Shown one piece after another: positions 45,813 through 55,804 of a DNA stretch of 64,000 nucleotides. The stretch's first letter is position 1. Each line of letters starts with the position of its first letter. The notes beneath the pieces were generated by a model. It worked only from the letters and a program-made list of their open reading frames with translations, ran no database searches and was not told the DNA's origin. The position numbers and the translations under genes are program-made. Source of the DNA: Deltaproteobacteria bacterium (GTDB lineage: Bacteria > Myxococcota > Myxococcia > Myxococcales > 40CM-4-68-19); contig VBLC01000071.1 in the NCBI GenBank assembly GCA_005879315.1, positions 1 through 64,000 of the forward strand. The letters are read 5' to 3'.

Positions 45813-45825
45813 CGTTGTTCTCCTT

Positions 45826-47172
45826 TCAAGCAATTTGCCAGAAGCGGATGAGCGCCTCCGGCGACTTCTGCAAAGCCTCCAGCGCGCGCTCGGCGAGCGT
45901 TTTGCCGGAAGCGAGGATGTCGTCGAGCGGATCGAGAAAAGCGCGCTCGTCGAGGCCGGAGCGCGCCGCCCAGCCGGCAAGTCCCTTGCGGGCGATTCCG
46001 ATCAGCTCGCGCGCCAGCTCCAGCGCCCGCGGAGCGCGCAGCGCAAAGCGCGCCACCTCGCCCTGGAAGCGGAGCAGTTGGGAGAAGGTCCACTTGCGCA
46101 TCAGATCCCAGGCGGCGGCCCGCGCCTCGACGTCGTAGAGCAGCCCCACCCAGAGCGCGGTGAAGGCCATCATGTACGGCGGCGGGACGACGTCGGCCCC
46201 GCGCATCTCGAGCACGCGCTTGACGCGCACTTCGGGAAAGAGAGTGGTCAGATGATCGACCCAGTTGGACAGCGTCGGCTGCCGCTTCTCGCCGCTCGCG
46301 AGCCGGCCGGTCCGCAGCCACTTCTGGAAGGTCTGTCCGCCGGCGTCGGCATAGTCGCTGCCGTTGCGCACGAAGAGCATTGGCACGTCGATGGCCCACT
46401 CCACGTACTTGCGATAACCCCAGTCGGGCTGCAGCATCTGCTCGAGCAAGCCGCTGCGGGCGGCGTCGGTCTCGCGCCACACCTGGTAGCGGAAATCGAG
46501 ATATTCGGAGGGCGCGCCGTTCACGATCGGGCTGTTGGCGAAGATGGCGCTGACGATGGGTGAGACCGCAGTCGCCGCGCGGGCCTTCTCGGCGAGATCG
46601 TTCTCGTCGCTCCAGTCGAGATTGACCTGCACCGTGGCAGTCATCAGCATCATGTCGAGGGCCAGCCGCCCGCGCGGGCCGAGCGAGGATTTCATCGCCG
46701 CGTAGCGTCCCTTGGGCATCCAGGGGACTTGATCGCGCGTGCCGAAGGGTCGATATCCCGCCGCCAGCCAGCGGATGCCCTTGCTGTCCTTGCGCACCTC
46801 GGCGAGGTGGTCGTCGATCTCCTTGCCGATCTCGCGCAGCGATCTCGCCGGCGCGCCCGACAGCTCGAGCTGCCCGCCCGGCTCGAGCGTGACCGAGGCG
46901 TCCTTCGAGAGCAGCGCGATCGGCTGTCCGTTCTCCTTGTGCTTGTGCTGCGTCCCGTCCGCCGATCGGGCGATAGCGTCGAGCAGCTCGCGGATGCCGC
47001 CCGGCCCATGGTAGGGCACCGCCTCGTATCGCGGCGGACCGCGCACACCGATCTTCTCGTGCTCGACCCCGACGACCCAGCGCTCGGCGGGCCGCTCGGC
47101 GCCCTGCAGATAGGCGGTGAGATCTTCGATTCTGCTCACCGGGGCGGAAAGGCCGCCGAGATCGAGAGACAT
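45826..47172 (-). CDS. gshA: Glutamate--cysteine ligase
   Basis: This encodes 448 residues of the GCS2-type glutamate-cysteine ligase found in plants and alpha/deltaproteobacteria. It makes gamma-glutamylcysteine, the first step to glutathione. Visible motifs are VGVEHEKIGV, DASVTLEPGGQLELSGAP, MMLMTATVQVNLDWSDENDL, NSPIVNGAPSEYLDFRYQVW and LEMRGADVVPPPYMMAFTAL. A glutathione synthetase gene is not in this window. The start MSLDLGGLSAPVSRIEDLTA is typical. Confidence 0.93.
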   Translation of the reverse strand: MSLDLGGLSAPVSRIEDLTAYLQGAERPAERWVVGVEHEKIGVRGPPRYEAVPYHGPGGIRELLDAIARSADGTQHKHKENGQPIALLSKDASVTLEPGGQLELSGAPARSLREIGKEIDDHLAEVRKDSKGIRWLAAGYRPFGTRDQVPWMPKGRYAAMKSSLGPRGRLALDMMLMTATVQVNLDWSDENDLAEKARAATAVSPIVSAIFANSPIVNGAPSEYLDFRYQVWRETDAARSGLLEQMLQPDWGYRKYVEWAIDVPMLFVRNGSDYADAGGQTFQKWLRTGRLASGEKRQPTLSNWVDHLTTLFPEVRVKRVLEMRGADVVPPPYMMAFTALWVGLLYDVEARAAAWDLMRKWTFSQLLRFQGEVARFALRAPRALELARELIGIARKGLAGWAARSGLDERAFLDPLDDILASGKTLAERALEALQKSPEALIRFWQIA

Positions 47173-47209
47173 GGTTGGTTGCTGATGCCGCAGCGGGGGT
47201 TTCGGAGCG

Positions 47210-47740
47210 CTATTTCTTCTCGAACGCGGCCAGCTCCGGCTTGCCTTGCAGCGCGCGTCTCGCCACTTCCACGATGGTCTCCTCGAGTTTCTCGGCCTCT
47301 TGCCCGGGATCGGCGCCGCCCATTTCCTTCTCGAGCTGATCGCAGAGTCCGGCCAGGTGCTTCAATGTCGCGGCGTTGATGGCGTACTTGATCAGGTTCT
47401 GCGCGTACTCGGGCCCCACCGCGACCATCCGCCGGCCGAGAGCGAGCACCGATCGCGAGTCCTCGGGGGTCGGCTCGTCGGCCTTGAAGACGGAGAGGAA
47501 GCCCTTGTTGCCGGGGAATTCTTTGCGCATGGCTGCCTGGATCTCGCCGGCCTCGCGCTGGATCTCCTTGGTCAAGACCTGCGCCGCGGCGCTCGGGCCC
47601 TTGGCTCTTGCGTCGACGCCCTTGAGCGCGGCCTCGTAGCGGTCGATCACGGAAGGCGAGAGGCCCGCCGCCTGCAGCGCGTCCTGATGCTTGCGGGCCG
47701 CCTCGACCAGCTTCTTTCGAGTCTTCTTGTCCTTGGCCAT
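47210..47740 (-). CDS. Hypothetical helical protein
   Basis: This encodes 176 residues, soluble and predicted helical, with a lysine-rich start (MAKDKKTRKKLVEAARKHQD). It has no cysteines except one (HLAGLCDQLEKE) and no recognised motif. It lies between gshA and frr on the same strand, 37 and 49 bases away respectively. Possibly conserved only in myxobacteria; I cannot give a function. Confidence 0.7.
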   Translation of the reverse strand: MAKDKKTRKKLVEAARKHQDALQAAGLSPSVIDRYEAALKGVDARAKGPSAAAQVLTKEIQREAGEIQAAMRKEFPGNKGFLSVFKADEPTPEDSRSVLALGRRMVAVGPEYAQNLIKYAINAATLKHLAGLCDQLEKEMGGADPGQEAEKLEETIVEVARRALQGKPELAAFEKK

Positions 47741-47789
47741 GGTCGTCGTTCTTGCAGCCTGCCCCGATGCCTGAGGCCCGAGGCCTGTT

Positions 47790-48353
47790 TCAGACCTGCA
47801 TCAGATCCTTTTCCTTGTTGCCGATGATCTCGTCGACCTTCTTGATCCCTGCGTCCACCTCGGCCTGCACCTTCTCCAGCGCCTTCTTGCCGGCGTCCTC
47901 GGCGACCTCGCCCTCCTTGATGGCCTGCTCGAGCAACTCCTTCGCGTCGCGCCGCTCGTTGCGGATGGCGATCTTGTGCTCTTCGCCCTTGTGCTTGACC
48001 AGCTTGACGAACTCCTTGCGCCGCTCCTCGGTGAGCGGGGGAATGGGGACCCGCACCAGCTCCGCGTCGGACTGCGCGGTGACGCCGATGCCGCTCTGGT
48101 TGATGGCGTTCTCGATGGGCTTGATCATCGTCTTCTCCCACGGCTTGATGACGATCAGCCGCGGGTCGGCGACGGTGACGTTGGCGACCTGGTTGAGCGG
48201 CGACAGCTGCCCGTAGTAGTCGACGCGCACCGCCTCGAGCAGGGCCGGGTTGGCGCGGCCAGTGCGAACTTTGGCGAGCTCGCGGCGCAGGTCGTCCATC
48301 GTCTTGGCGATGCGAGCCTTGAGATCGTTCAGCACGTCTTCGGCCATGCCCAT
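47790..48353 (-). CDS. frr: Ribosome recycling factor
   Basis: This encodes 187 residues, the usual length. Frr splits the post-termination ribosome with EF-G. LRRELAKVRTGRANPALLEA, VRVDYYGQLSPLNQVANVTV and NQSGIGVTAQSDAELVRVPI-like motifs, plus EERRKEFVKLVKHKGEEHKI, are diagnostic. ATG 48353 (MGMAEDVL) is preferred to 48347 because GGAGGGG lies 7 bases upstream. It begins 4 bases after the pyrH stop, the common pyrH-frr pairing. Confidence 0.97.
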   Translation of the reverse strand: MGMAEDVLNDLKARIAKTMDDLRRELAKVRTGRANPALLEAVRVDYYGQLSPLNQVANVTVADPRLIVIKPWEKTMIKPIENAINQSGIGVTAQSDAELVRVPIPPLTEERRKEFVKLVKHKGEEHKIAIRNERRDAKELLEQAIKEGEVAEDAGKKALEKVQAEVDAGIKKVDEIIGNKEKDLMQV

Positions 48354-48357
48354 GGCC

Positions 48358-49125
<768 letters not shown>

Positions 49126-49182
49126 CTATCTTGCGACCCCCAGGTGGTCAAGGAAGCCGAGTCAGGCCTTCGGATCGCGTGG

Positions 49183-49356
49183 ACTAGTACAGCTGCCCGG
49201 AAGTTCGTTCCGCATTGGAACCCGTCGAGTGTCAGGGGTCAGAGATAAGTCGTTCCGTTTATGGAGCCCCCGGCTAAAGCCGGGGGCTCCAAAAAGCTGA
49301 GAACGCACGCCCAATGGCGGCGAGCGCGGAACGAGCTTGCAGACGGGTGTACTAGT
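49183..49356. mobile_element. MITE-like element with 31-bp inverted ends and a central palindrome
   Basis: Bases 49183-49213 and 49326-49356 are ungapped inverted copies matching at 25 of 31 positions, both beginning ACTAGTACA. Between them lies a perfect 12-bp palindrome (49263-49290). The element is about 174 bp and has no coding potential. Its right end supplies the rmuC TAG stop codon. The size and layout suggest a non-autonomous element; no target duplication was identified beyond the ACTAGT ends. Confidence 0.5.
49263..49290. repeat. REP-like perfect palindrome
   Basis: Stem GGAGCCCCCGGC pairs with GCCGGGGGCTCC around a TAAA loop. This type of sequence is common near REP-associated tyrosine transposases in many bacteria (general knowledge). 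No T-tract follows it in the direction of rmuC transcription, so I do not call it a terminator. Confidence 0.7.
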
Positions 49357-50695
49357 TCGCGTCCTCGAGCGGAAGCTCCGCCGGTCCGGGAAGGCGCGGC
49401 CGCGTCTCCACCTCGACGAGCGGCTCGATCTCGACGTCGGCCGCGGCGGCCTTGAGCTCCTCGAACTTGCGGGCGCCCGGCAGGACGCGGCTCTCGAACG
49501 AGCCGACCATCTCGTTGTAACTGGCGTTGGCGGTCGAAAGCGCGCGGCCGACCTTGGCGATGTGCTCGGCCAGCCGGGCGATGCGCTTGTGCAGCTCGCG
49601 GCCCTGCTGGGCGATGGCGCGGGCATTGAGCGCGATGCTCTCCTGCTTCCAGACGTGCGCGACGGTGAGGAGCACGCTGAGCAGCGTGCTCGGCGTGGCG
49701 AGCACGATACGGCTCTTGAAGGCGTCGCTGTCGAGCGAGGGATCGGCGTCGAGCGCAGCGGCGAGCAGGCCTTCGCTGGGGACGAAGAGCACCACCATCT
49801 CCGGGCTGCCGGCAAAGGCCTCCCAGTACTGCTTGCCCGCCAGCGCCTCGATGTGCGCGCGCAGCTGGGCGGCATGCAATTTCAGCAGCGCAGGGCGATC
49901 GACCTCGGCCGCTTCGACCGCGCGCTGGTACGCCTCGAACGGGACCTTCGAATCGATCAGGACCGTCTTGTTGCCCGGAAGCCGCACCGCCATGTCGGGG
50001 CGCAGGACTCCCTCATCGGAGGAGGCCACCGGCTGCTCGTCGAAGTCGACGTGCGGCCGCAAACCGGCCAGCTCGATGGTGCGGCGCAGCTGCAGCTCTC
50101 CCCAGCGGCCGCGCTGGGCCGGAGCGCGCAGGGCGGTGGCGAGCCGCTCCGTCTGGCCGCGCAGGCGCTCCTCCTCGGCGGTGAGCGCGCGCACCTGCTC
50201 GGCGAGTCGCGAGGTGTTGCCTTCCTGCGATTTTTCCAGCTGCTCGATCTTCTCGTTCACGTGGTGGAGCGCCTCGTTCACCGGGCGCACCATCTCCGCC
50301 ACTGTCTGGGCCCGCTTCTCCAGCTCGGCCTGGGACGACTGCTGCGCGCGCTTGAGGACCTGCTCGTTGAGCTGGACCAGCTGGACGCTGTTGGCGTCGA
50401 GGGCGCTCTTGGCCAGCCCGGCGAAGGTCTCGTGCAAGAGCAGCTGCTGCTCCTGCGCGGCGCGAAGTTGCGCCTCGAGAGCGGCGCGGCGGGACTCGGT
50501 CTCCCGCAAGGCCGCCCCGATGTCGGCTTCTGCCTCGCGCTGCTCCCGCTCGCGGGCGCGAAAGGCGGCAAGATCGGCCGCGTGCTGGTCGCGCGCGCGC
50601 TGGAGCTCCGACTCGAGCGCGCGCACGCGCGAGCGCGCCGAGGCCAGGAAGTAGAGGACGGCGGTGAGCGCGAGCACGGGAAGGAGCACGGTCAT
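49352..50695 (-). CDS. rmuC: DNA recombination protein RmuC
   Basis: This encodes 447 residues. An N-terminal membrane segment (MTVLLPVLALTAVLYFLASA) is followed by a coiled coil to about residue 190 and the RmuC nuclease-like domain: RGRWGELQLRRTIELAGLRP, RPDMAVRLPGNKTVLIDSKV, FEAYQRAVEAAEVD and EMVVLFVPSEGLLAAAL. RmuC limits DNA inversions at short inverted repeats in E. coli. The start overlaps the methyltransferase stop (ATGA). It is the last gene of the operon. Confidence 0.92.
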   Translation of the reverse strand: MTVLLPVLALTAVLYFLASARSRVRALESELQRARDQHAADLAAFRAREREQREAEADIGAALRETESRRAALEAQLRAAQEQQLLLHETFAGLAKSALDANSVQLVQLNEQVLKRAQQSSQAELEKRAQTVAEMVRPVNEALHHVNEKIEQLEKSQEGNTSRLAEQVRALTAEEERLRGQTERLATALRAPAQRGRWGELQLRRTIELAGLRPHVDFDEQPVASSDEGVLRPDMAVRLPGNKTVLIDSKVPFEAYQRAVEAAEVDRPALLKLHAAQLRAHIEALAGKQYWEAFAGSPEMVVLFVPSEGLLAAALDADPSLDSDAFKSRIVLATPSTLLSVLLTVAHVWKQESIALNARAIAQQGRELHKRIARLAEHIAKVGRALSTANASYNEMVGSFESRVLPGARKFEELKAAAADVEIEPLVEVETRPRLPGPAELPLEDAN

Positions 50696-52245
50696 GCGAT
50701 TTCCTCCTCTCGATCGGTCGTGCTTGCGACAGTAGCGGAGGGGTCTGACATAGCCTGCTCAAGCAGCCGCAATTCCTCGGGGAAGCGCTCCGCCCAGAAG
50801 CCGCGCTCGCTAGCCTTGCGAAGCTCGGGAGGCAGCGCGAAGAGCGCGTACACCTGGGCGTCGATCCGGCGGTCGAGGAGATGGCACGCGGCAAGCGAGT
50901 CTGACATCCCCGCGATCGCCGCCCGCTCCCTCGCCAACCCCGAAAGCCGCCAAGGCTCGCGCAAGAGTGCGCCCGGCACCGGCAGCTCGCGCAGCGCCGA
51001 AGGCTTCACGTTCACGTCGGTGGTCCGCAGCCGGTGGTAGCGATTCATCGCCACCGACGAGAGCAGCGCGAGCAGCGCCCAGAGCCGCTCCTCTTCTGCG
51101 CAAGAGATGGTCGAGAGCGAATCGAGGCACACCAACGACGGCGGCACCGGCGCCGCTTCCAGCCAGCGCGCCCAGGGCGCGGATGAATTGGTGCGGATGC
51201 GCTGGATGGCCACGCGCGCGCGTCCGAGCTGCCGCTCGACCAGGGGCTGCAGATGTCGCCCGTCGATCAGCGCCTTCGGCCGCCAGCGCAGCGCGAAAGG
51301 CAGGACGTCCTCGCCGCCCGCGAGGCCGACTTCGCCAGCGAGAGGCGACCGGCGCGCGACGTGCCGCGCGTTGTCGCCTGTGCGCATGCCGTAGCCGACC
51401 TCGCAGATGGAGCCGAGCGGCACGGAAGAGGCCTCCATCGCCCGGCAGAGGGCGCGCTCCTCCCTGCTGCGATAGGCGAACCAACCCGCGCGCGCCGTCC
51501 GCTCCAGCTCCTCGCGCGAGAGCGGCGCGAGCTGCCTCGTCCCGCGCAGAACGCGCGCCGCTCGCCGCCGGCAGGGGCGCCGCACGAGCACGACCGCCTG
51601 CACGCGCGTGTCCTTCGCCGCGGCAAAAGGCTTGCCGAGATCGACCAGCGCCGCCACTTCCGCCTGCTCGAGCACCGCGGAGCGCAGCGCGCCGGCCCGC
51701 GCGAGGAACATCCAGGTATCGGGAATGAGCAGCGCCGCCGCGCCGCCCGGCCGCACCAGCTGCAGCGAGCGCAGGAGAAAAGCCGCGTATCGATCGATCT
51801 CCCCCCCGCGCAGCCCCGGCAGCGCGCGAGCAAGGAAGCGCCGCTCGCCCGCGCCCTCGACGTGCCCGTAAGGAGGATTGCTGATGAGCAGATCGGCCGG
51901 CGGCGGCTGCAGCCGCAGCGCATCGCCGCGCTGCAGACGCGCGCTCTCGACTCCCGACAGCCGCAGAGCGCGCCGCGCCACCCGCAGCGCCGCGCCGTCG
52001 AGATCGATCCCGCGCAAGTCACGCAGGCCCGCCCGCGCGGCGGCGACGAGAAAAGCCCCGGCGCCGGCGCAAGGGTCGAGCACCGCGCCGCCCGGCGAGT
52101 GGCGCAGCGCGATCTCGACCACCTGCGCCGCCAGCTCGGGCGGAGTGTAATAGACGCCGGCGCTGCGCCGCCCCGCTCTCCCCAGCGCGCGCGCTTTCTC
52201 TTCTTCGAATTTGCGGATCAGCGCGTCGGCATCGGCCGCGCTCAA
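50692..52245 (-). CDS. N6-adenine DNA methyltransferase (Eco57I/TaqI-like)
   Basis: This encodes 517 residues. YYTPPELA (32-39), the SAM-binding DPCAGAGAF (57-65) and the catalytic NPPY (123-126) define a gamma-type adenine methyltransferase. The C-terminal 250 residues resemble the target-recognition part of TaqI/Eco57I enzymes. No restriction nuclease is adjacent, so this may be an orphan. The likely start is TTG at 52245, overlapping the aldolase TGA as TTGA, with GGGGA about 9 bases upstream. It lies between an aldolase and rmuC in a tightly overlapping operon. Confidence 0.86.
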   Translation of the reverse strand: MSAADADALIRKFEEEKARALGRAGRRSAGVYYTPPELAAQVVEIALRHSPGGAVLDPCAGAGAFLVAAARAGLRDLRGIDLDGAALRVARRALRLSGVESARLQRGDALRLQPPPADLLISNPPYGHVEGAGERRFLARALPGLRGGEIDRYAAFLLRSLQLVRPGGAAALLIPDTWMFLARAGALRSAVLEQAEVAALVDLGKPFAAAKDTRVQAVVLVRRPCRRRAARVLRGTRQLAPLSREELERTARAGWFAYRSREERALCRAMEASSVPLGSICEVGYGMRTGDNARHVARRSPLAGEVGLAGGEDVLPFALRWRPKALIDGRHLQPLVERQLGRARVAIQRIRTNSSAPWARWLEAAPVPPSLVCLDSLSTISCAEEERLWALLALLSSVAMNRYHRLRTTDVNVKPSALRELPVPGALLREPWRLSGLARERAAIAGMSDSLAACHLLDRRIDAQVYALFALPPELRKASERGFWAERFPEELRLLEQAMSDPSATVASTTDREEEIA

Positions 52246-52895
52246 GCGCGCTTTCCCCTGGGGAAGAGCTTCCTGTTCTGCTCGAGCAGCTGCGCCATCT
52301 CCGCGGCTGGGAGCGGCTGCGCGCCGCCGAGCACGCGGGCGTGATGGAGGATCTCCGCCAGATGCTCGACGAGCTCCATGCGCAGGTAAGCGAGCTGCAC
52401 GCCGGTCCCGAGCGTGAGCGCGCCGTTTCCGGGCAGGAGCATGGCGTCCGCCTCCGCCGCGCAGCGTGACACGGATTCCACCGCCTGGGGAGTTTTCGGC
52501 ATGGCAAAGGGCGCGAGCGGAATCAGCCCGAGCGAGACGACGGCTTCGGGCAGGCAGACGGGCTCGAGCGGCATCCTCGCCGCGCCGAAAGCGGTGGCGT
52601 ACGGCGGATGGGCATGCACCACCGCCTCCACGTCGGGCCGCGCGCGGTAGGCGGCGAGATGCAGCTCGGTCTCTCCCGGAGGCTTGCGGGTACCTTCGAT
52701 CACGTTCCCCGCGCCGTCGATCACGACCAGGGTCGCCTCGGTCACTTCCAGCTTCGAAGTCGCCGTCGGCGTGATGAGAAAGCGGTCGCCTCTCAACCGC
52801 ACCGAGACGTTGCCGTCGTGGTTGGCCACCCACCCCGCCTTGTGCAGGCGCCGCGCCGTCTCGGCCACCTGCGCGCGGAGGAGCGGCTGCATCAT
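52242..52895 (-). CDS. Class II aldolase/adducin family protein
   Basis: This encodes 217 residues related to L-fuculose-phosphate aldolase. [40 protein letters not shown] and the zinc-binding [10 protein letters not shown] are typical, with the third histidine region in the C-terminal half less certain. Its substrate is probably a phosphorylated ketose. The first of two ATGs overlaps the upstream eutN-like stop. Such aldolases are encoded in some bacterial microcompartment loci, which fits its two neighbours. Confidence 0.82.
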   Translation of the reverse strand: MMQPLLRAQVAETARRLHKAGWVANHDGNVSVRLRGDRFLITPTATSKLEVTEATLVVIDGAGNVIEGTRKPPGETELHLAAYRARPDVEAVVHAHPPYATAFGAARMPLEPVCLPEAVVSLGLIPLAPFAMPKTPQAVESVSRCAAEADAMLLPGNGALTLGTGVQLAYLRMELVEHLAEILHHARVLGGAQPLPAAEMAQLLEQNRKLFPRGKRA

Positions 52896-53167
52896 TCGAC
52901 CGCGTCCACCACGCCGACCACGCAGGAGCGGATGGGCCACTTCGCCGTCAGCGGCAGCCCGAAGAGCTGGCGCACGCCGTTGCCTTCGCGCAGGACCAGG
53001 ACGGTGTCGCCCTCGCCCGACTGCACGGCGCGATCCACGGCGAGGAAGCTCTTGCCGCTCGCCGCGCCCTTCTGATCGATCGGCTGCACGACGAGAAGCT
53101 TCAGGCGGGCGAACGCGGGATGCTTCTCGGTCGCAATCACCGGACCCAGGACCTTGCAGAGGATCAT
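52892..53167 (-). CDS. EutN/CcmL-type microcompartment vertex protein (1)
   Basis: This encodes 91 residues, the size of a BMC-P (pentamer) shell protein. It begins [20 protein letters not shown] and has [32 protein letters not shown] and [10 protein letters not shown], matching EutN/CcmL. Pentamers cap the vertices of bacterial microcompartments. It overlaps the second copy upstream (ATGA, 53164-53167) and the aldolase downstream. No hexameric BMC-H/T gene is visible in this window. Confidence 0.85.
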   Translation of the reverse strand: MILCKVLGPVIATEKHPAFARLKLLVVQPIDQKGAASGKSFLAVDRAVQSGEGDTVLVLREGNGVRQLFGLPLTAKWPIRSCVVGVVDAVE

Positions 53168-53427
53168 GCGCGCACCTGATCGACGATGCCGACCACCGCC
53201 GCATCGACGGGGACGAAGCTCGGCTCCAGCGCCAGCGCCGCCTCGCGCGAGCCGACCAGGAAGACGAAGTCGCCTCTTCCGGCGCGCACGGTATCGACGG
53301 CGACTTCCAGCCGGCCGTTCGGCTGGCGCCGGTGATCGACCGGCTGCACCAGGAGCAATTTCTGTCCGCCCAGCCCCTCGCACTTGCGCTCGGCCACCAC
53401 CGTGCCGACCACCATGCCGAGATACAT
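53164..53427 (-). CDS. EutN/CcmL-type microcompartment vertex protein (2)
   Basis: This encodes 87 residues, a diverged tandem copy of the neighbour: [52 protein letters not shown] and [11 protein letters not shown]. Length and motifs fit the BMC-P fold. The gene begins 2 bases after the GltJ-like gene, whose last codons supply a GGAGAGTAGGA Shine-Dalgarno. The two copies differ at most positions, so they are not a recent duplication and may form mixed or distinct pentamers. Confidence 0.83.
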   Translation of the reverse strand: MYLGMVVGTVVAERKCEGLGGQKLLLVQPVDHRRQPNGRLEVAVDTVRAGRGDFVFLVGSREAALALEPSFVPVDAAVVGIVDQVRA

Positions 53428-53429
53428 TC

Positions 53430-54764
53430 CTACTCTCCCGCCGTGACGGCGATGGGGATGTCGACGTCCGAGGGCGCGCCCGAGAAGGGCGGAAAGGCGA
53501 TGCGCATCGTCGCCCGCTTGAGGCAGGCGCCGAGCGGGCTGTCGTCGACGGAGCGCTTGTCGATCTTCGCCGAGGTCACCTCGCCCGAGGGCGCGATGGT
53601 GGTGGCGATGTGGATCCTTCCCACGCGCAGATTCCGATCGCGCTTGAGCGCATCGTCGACGCATCCCTGCAGCGCGGGCTTGTTCTCGTCGAGCTTCATG
53701 CGCACTTGATCGGCGCTCAGGCCGGTCTGCTCCGCCGGTTTCTCTTTTTCCGCGGGCGGAACGGGCTTCGCTTCTGGCGGGGGAATCTCCGCAGCTGGCT
53801 TTTCGGGCGCAGGCTTCTGGGGAACATCCGCGGCGGGCTTGGGCGGCGGCGACTCGAGCCGCTCGGAGAGGAACCAGACGGCGAGCACCGCGGCCGCGAG
53901 CAGCGCGAAGACGATCAGCGCCACCGGCGGGCCGCTCCTCTTCTCGAGCGTCCGGGCGAACATCAGCTCCCCGCCCGCCGGATTCTGGGCAAGAGCCGGA
54001 TTCTGGGGCACAGCCGGCTTCGTCTCCTTCTTCTTCGCCAGCTCCTCGCTCGCCCAGCGCGCCAGGTCCGCCCCGCTCCCGCCGGAGGAAAGCTCGCCGC
54101 CGACCTTCTTCTCGTGCGCGCGCTCGCCGAGCGGAAACGGATCGATGGGCTTGGCCTCGACGGGCTTGCTGTCGCGCGGCGCCGGCTTGGCGCTCGGCGC
54201 AGCCCGCGGTTGGGCGGGCTTGAGGCTCGCCTCCAGCGCGGGATGCGCATTGACGACCGGCGCAGGCGGAGGCAGCTCGGGAAAGAGCGCGGCCATCTCG
54301 GGGACGTCCTTGGCGCGCTGCCAGGAAGGCATGCCCTCTTTCCACAGATAGGTGCGCGGGCCGACCGCTCCCTGCCCCGTCTTCTCCTCCAGCTGGGCGC
54401 GCGTGAGCGGGCCGGTCTGCTTTCCCGCGAGCATGGCGAACCACAGCGACTCCCGGGCGGCCGGCGCCGGGGGAGCTCCGTTCTCCACCGCGAGGGGCTC
54501 GTCGCGCTTGGAAGCCTGCAGGGCTTTTTCCAGCACCTCGCTGTCCATCGCGCGGGTGCTCTCTTTGTCGGTCTCGCGCGGGCGATGGTCGATCTCGCCC
54601 GGCGTCGCCCTCCTCGCGAGAGAAGGCGGCCGGTTCGCCAGCGCGGGATCGGCGATGGTGATCCGCGCGCCGCATCTCTTGCAGCGCACGACGAGGCGCT
54701 TGCCGCGCAATTTTTCGTCGGCGATCTGGAGAAGGGTTTTGCAGCTCTCGCAGCTGAATTGCAT
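53430..54764 (-). CDS. GltJ/AgmX-like zinc-ribbon, GYF and TonB-type protein
   Basis: This encodes 444 residues. There is a zinc ribbon at the N-terminus (C5, C8, C28, C31; MJ0042 type), then a GYF-like domain at about 107-158 ([40 protein letters not shown]). A disordered linker and one membrane helix ([20 protein letters not shown]) precede a periplasmic proline-rich stretch and a C-terminal AgmX/PglI-type domain ([20 protein letters not shown]). In Myxococcus the gliding-machinery protein GltJ has the same order. This copy is shorter, so it may be a paralogue. It heads the eutN-aldolase-methyltransferase-rmuC operon. Confidence 0.78.
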   Translation of the reverse strand: MQFSCESCKTLLQIADEKLRGKRLVVRCKRCGARITIADPALANRPPSLARRATPGEIDHRPRETDKESTRAMDSEVLEKALQASKRDEPLAVENGAPPAPAARESLWFAMLAGKQTGPLTRAQLEEKTGQGAVGPRTYLWKEGMPSWQRAKDVPEMAALFPELPPPAPVVNAHPALEASLKPAQPRAAPSAKPAPRDSKPVEAKPIDPFPLGERAHEKKVGGELSSGGSGADLARWASEELAKKKETKPAVPQNPALAQNPAGGELMFARTLEKRSGPPVALIVFALLAAAVLAVWFLSERLESPPPKPAADVPQKPAPEKPAAEIPPPEAKPVPPAEKEKPAEQTGLSADQVRMKLDENKPALQGCVDDALKRDRNLRVGRIHIATTIAPSGEVTSAKIDKRSVDDSPLGACLKRATMRIAFPPFSGAPSDVDIPIAVTAGE

Positions 54765-54816
54765 CCGCAGGCAACTCTACCTGATTTCGGCGGCGCCCTG
54801 GAACGACGGCGCTCAC

Positions 54817-55179
54817 TCAGGTGGTGGCTTCCGCTCCCTGCGCGGCGCGCCGGCTCTTGCGGCCGCGGCTTCCCGTCTTCTGCGCGCGGTAACGAGCGCG
54901 ATAGTAATGCGAGCGGCACAATCCTTTCGCCAGCACCGCATTGCCGCAGCCCGGCTCCTTGCAGATCGCTTTTTCTCCGCTCAGCGCGCGGCGGCCCCGC
55001 CGACCGGTGGCGCCGGCGCCCAGCTTGCGGGCCAGCGCGCGAACGTTGATCGCGCCTTCCAGGGTGCGCTGGACGCTCTCGGCGATGATGTGGCCGAGCT
55101 GAGCGCCGATCTGTTCGCCCAGGCTTTCCACCCACCGGCCCATGCCGGAGTCCGAAGCCCTTCCGCGTCCGCGTGGCAT
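54817..55179 (-). CDS. Hypothetical basic protein with C-terminal zinc motif
   Basis: This encodes 120 residues. The start MPRGRGRASDSGMGRWVESL is arginine-rich. A helical middle part (LGEQIGAQLGHIIAESVQRT) precedes a conserved zinc-finger-like end: CKEPGCGNAVLAKGLCRSHY then RARYRAQK. Similar C-x4-C-x7-C-x2-H motifs occur in small DNA-binding proteins of deltaproteobacteria, but the function is unknown. GGAG lies 10 bases upstream of the ATG, and a good sigma-70-like promoter is at 55236-55263. Confidence 0.65.
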   Translation of the reverse strand: MPRGRGRASDSGMGRWVESLGEQIGAQLGHIIAESVQRTLEGAINVRALARKLGAGATGRRGRRALSGEKAICKEPGCGNAVLAKGLCRSHYYRARYRAQKTGSRGRKSRRAAQGAEATT

Positions 55180-55235
55180 TGGTCGCTCCGATGGAAGGAA
55201 AGGAAAGGCGCGCACGCTTTCGATAACAGCGGCAA

Positions 55236-55263
55236 ACGATAGCGGCCGAAGTTGGCTTGTCAA
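55236..55263 (-). promoter_or_regulatory. Sigma-70-like promoter for the zinc-motif protein gene
   Basis: On the minus strand TTGACA (55263-55258) and TATCGT (55241-55236) are 16 bases apart; the -10 matches four of six consensus bases. A transcript would start near 55229, giving a leader of about 50 bases. This is the clearest promoter in the window. Confidence 0.6.
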
Positions 55264-55294
55264 GCAACGACAGAATTGATTTGCAACATTTGGG

Positions 55295-55804
55295 TCACGG
55301 GCGAACGCCGCGCTGCTCGAGTTTTTTCAAGAGCGCCTCCAGCCGCCGCTCCTCGCGCGCGATCTCGAGTCCCGCCGCGCGCGCTCCGTCGAGAAGCGCA
55401 ATGCAGACGAGAATGGCGCTCAGCGCCTCCCGCTCGCGACCCTCTTCTTCGAGGAACGCCTCCACTCCTTGCGCGAGATGGCGGAAGTCGCGGAAGCAAA
55501 GCACTGCCGGCAGATCCGGCAAAGGTCCTGTATTATCGATCGAGGGCGCGAAGGCGAATCCGACATCGGCGAGCGCCACCTGCCGTCCGTCCTGGAAGGC
55601 GAGCAACAGATAAGGCGCCGGCCGCAGCGGGCTCGATTTTTCCTCCGCCTGCGAGAGCTCCTCCCAAAGGAGGTGCAGCTCCTTGCCGCTGCCCGGTTCG
55701 ACCAGGCGGGCGCCGCGACCGTCCTCGTCTTCGACGGCCGCCACTGCGGCGAGAGGGCGGCGCGCGAACTCCAGCACCTTGGCTCTCGCCTCGGCCGGCG
55801 TCAT
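55295..55804 (-). CDS. Hypothetical protein
   Basis: This encodes 169 residues with no recognised domain. It is acidic and helical in its C-terminal part ([20 protein letters not shown]), with a beta-like middle ([20 protein letters not shown]). The start [20 protein letters not shown] overlaps the cyclophilin stop (ATGA), so it is co-translated with that gene. It may be a cytoplasmic protein peculiar to the lineage. Confidence 0.62.
   Translation of the reverse strand: MTPAEARAKVLEFARRPLAAVAAVEDEDGRGARLVEPGSGKELHLLWEELSQAEEKSSPLRPAPYLLLAFQDGRQVALADVGFAFAPSIDNTGPLPDLPAVLCFRDFRHLAQGVEAFLEEEGREREALSAILVCIALLDGARAAGLEIAREERRLEALLKKLEQRGVRP

Noticed and set aside
49263-49290. Perfect palindrome considered as the rmuC terminator
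   Set aside because: No T-tract follows in the direction of rmuC transcription; the T-run is on the wrong side. It is better described as a REP-like palindrome inside the MITE-like element.
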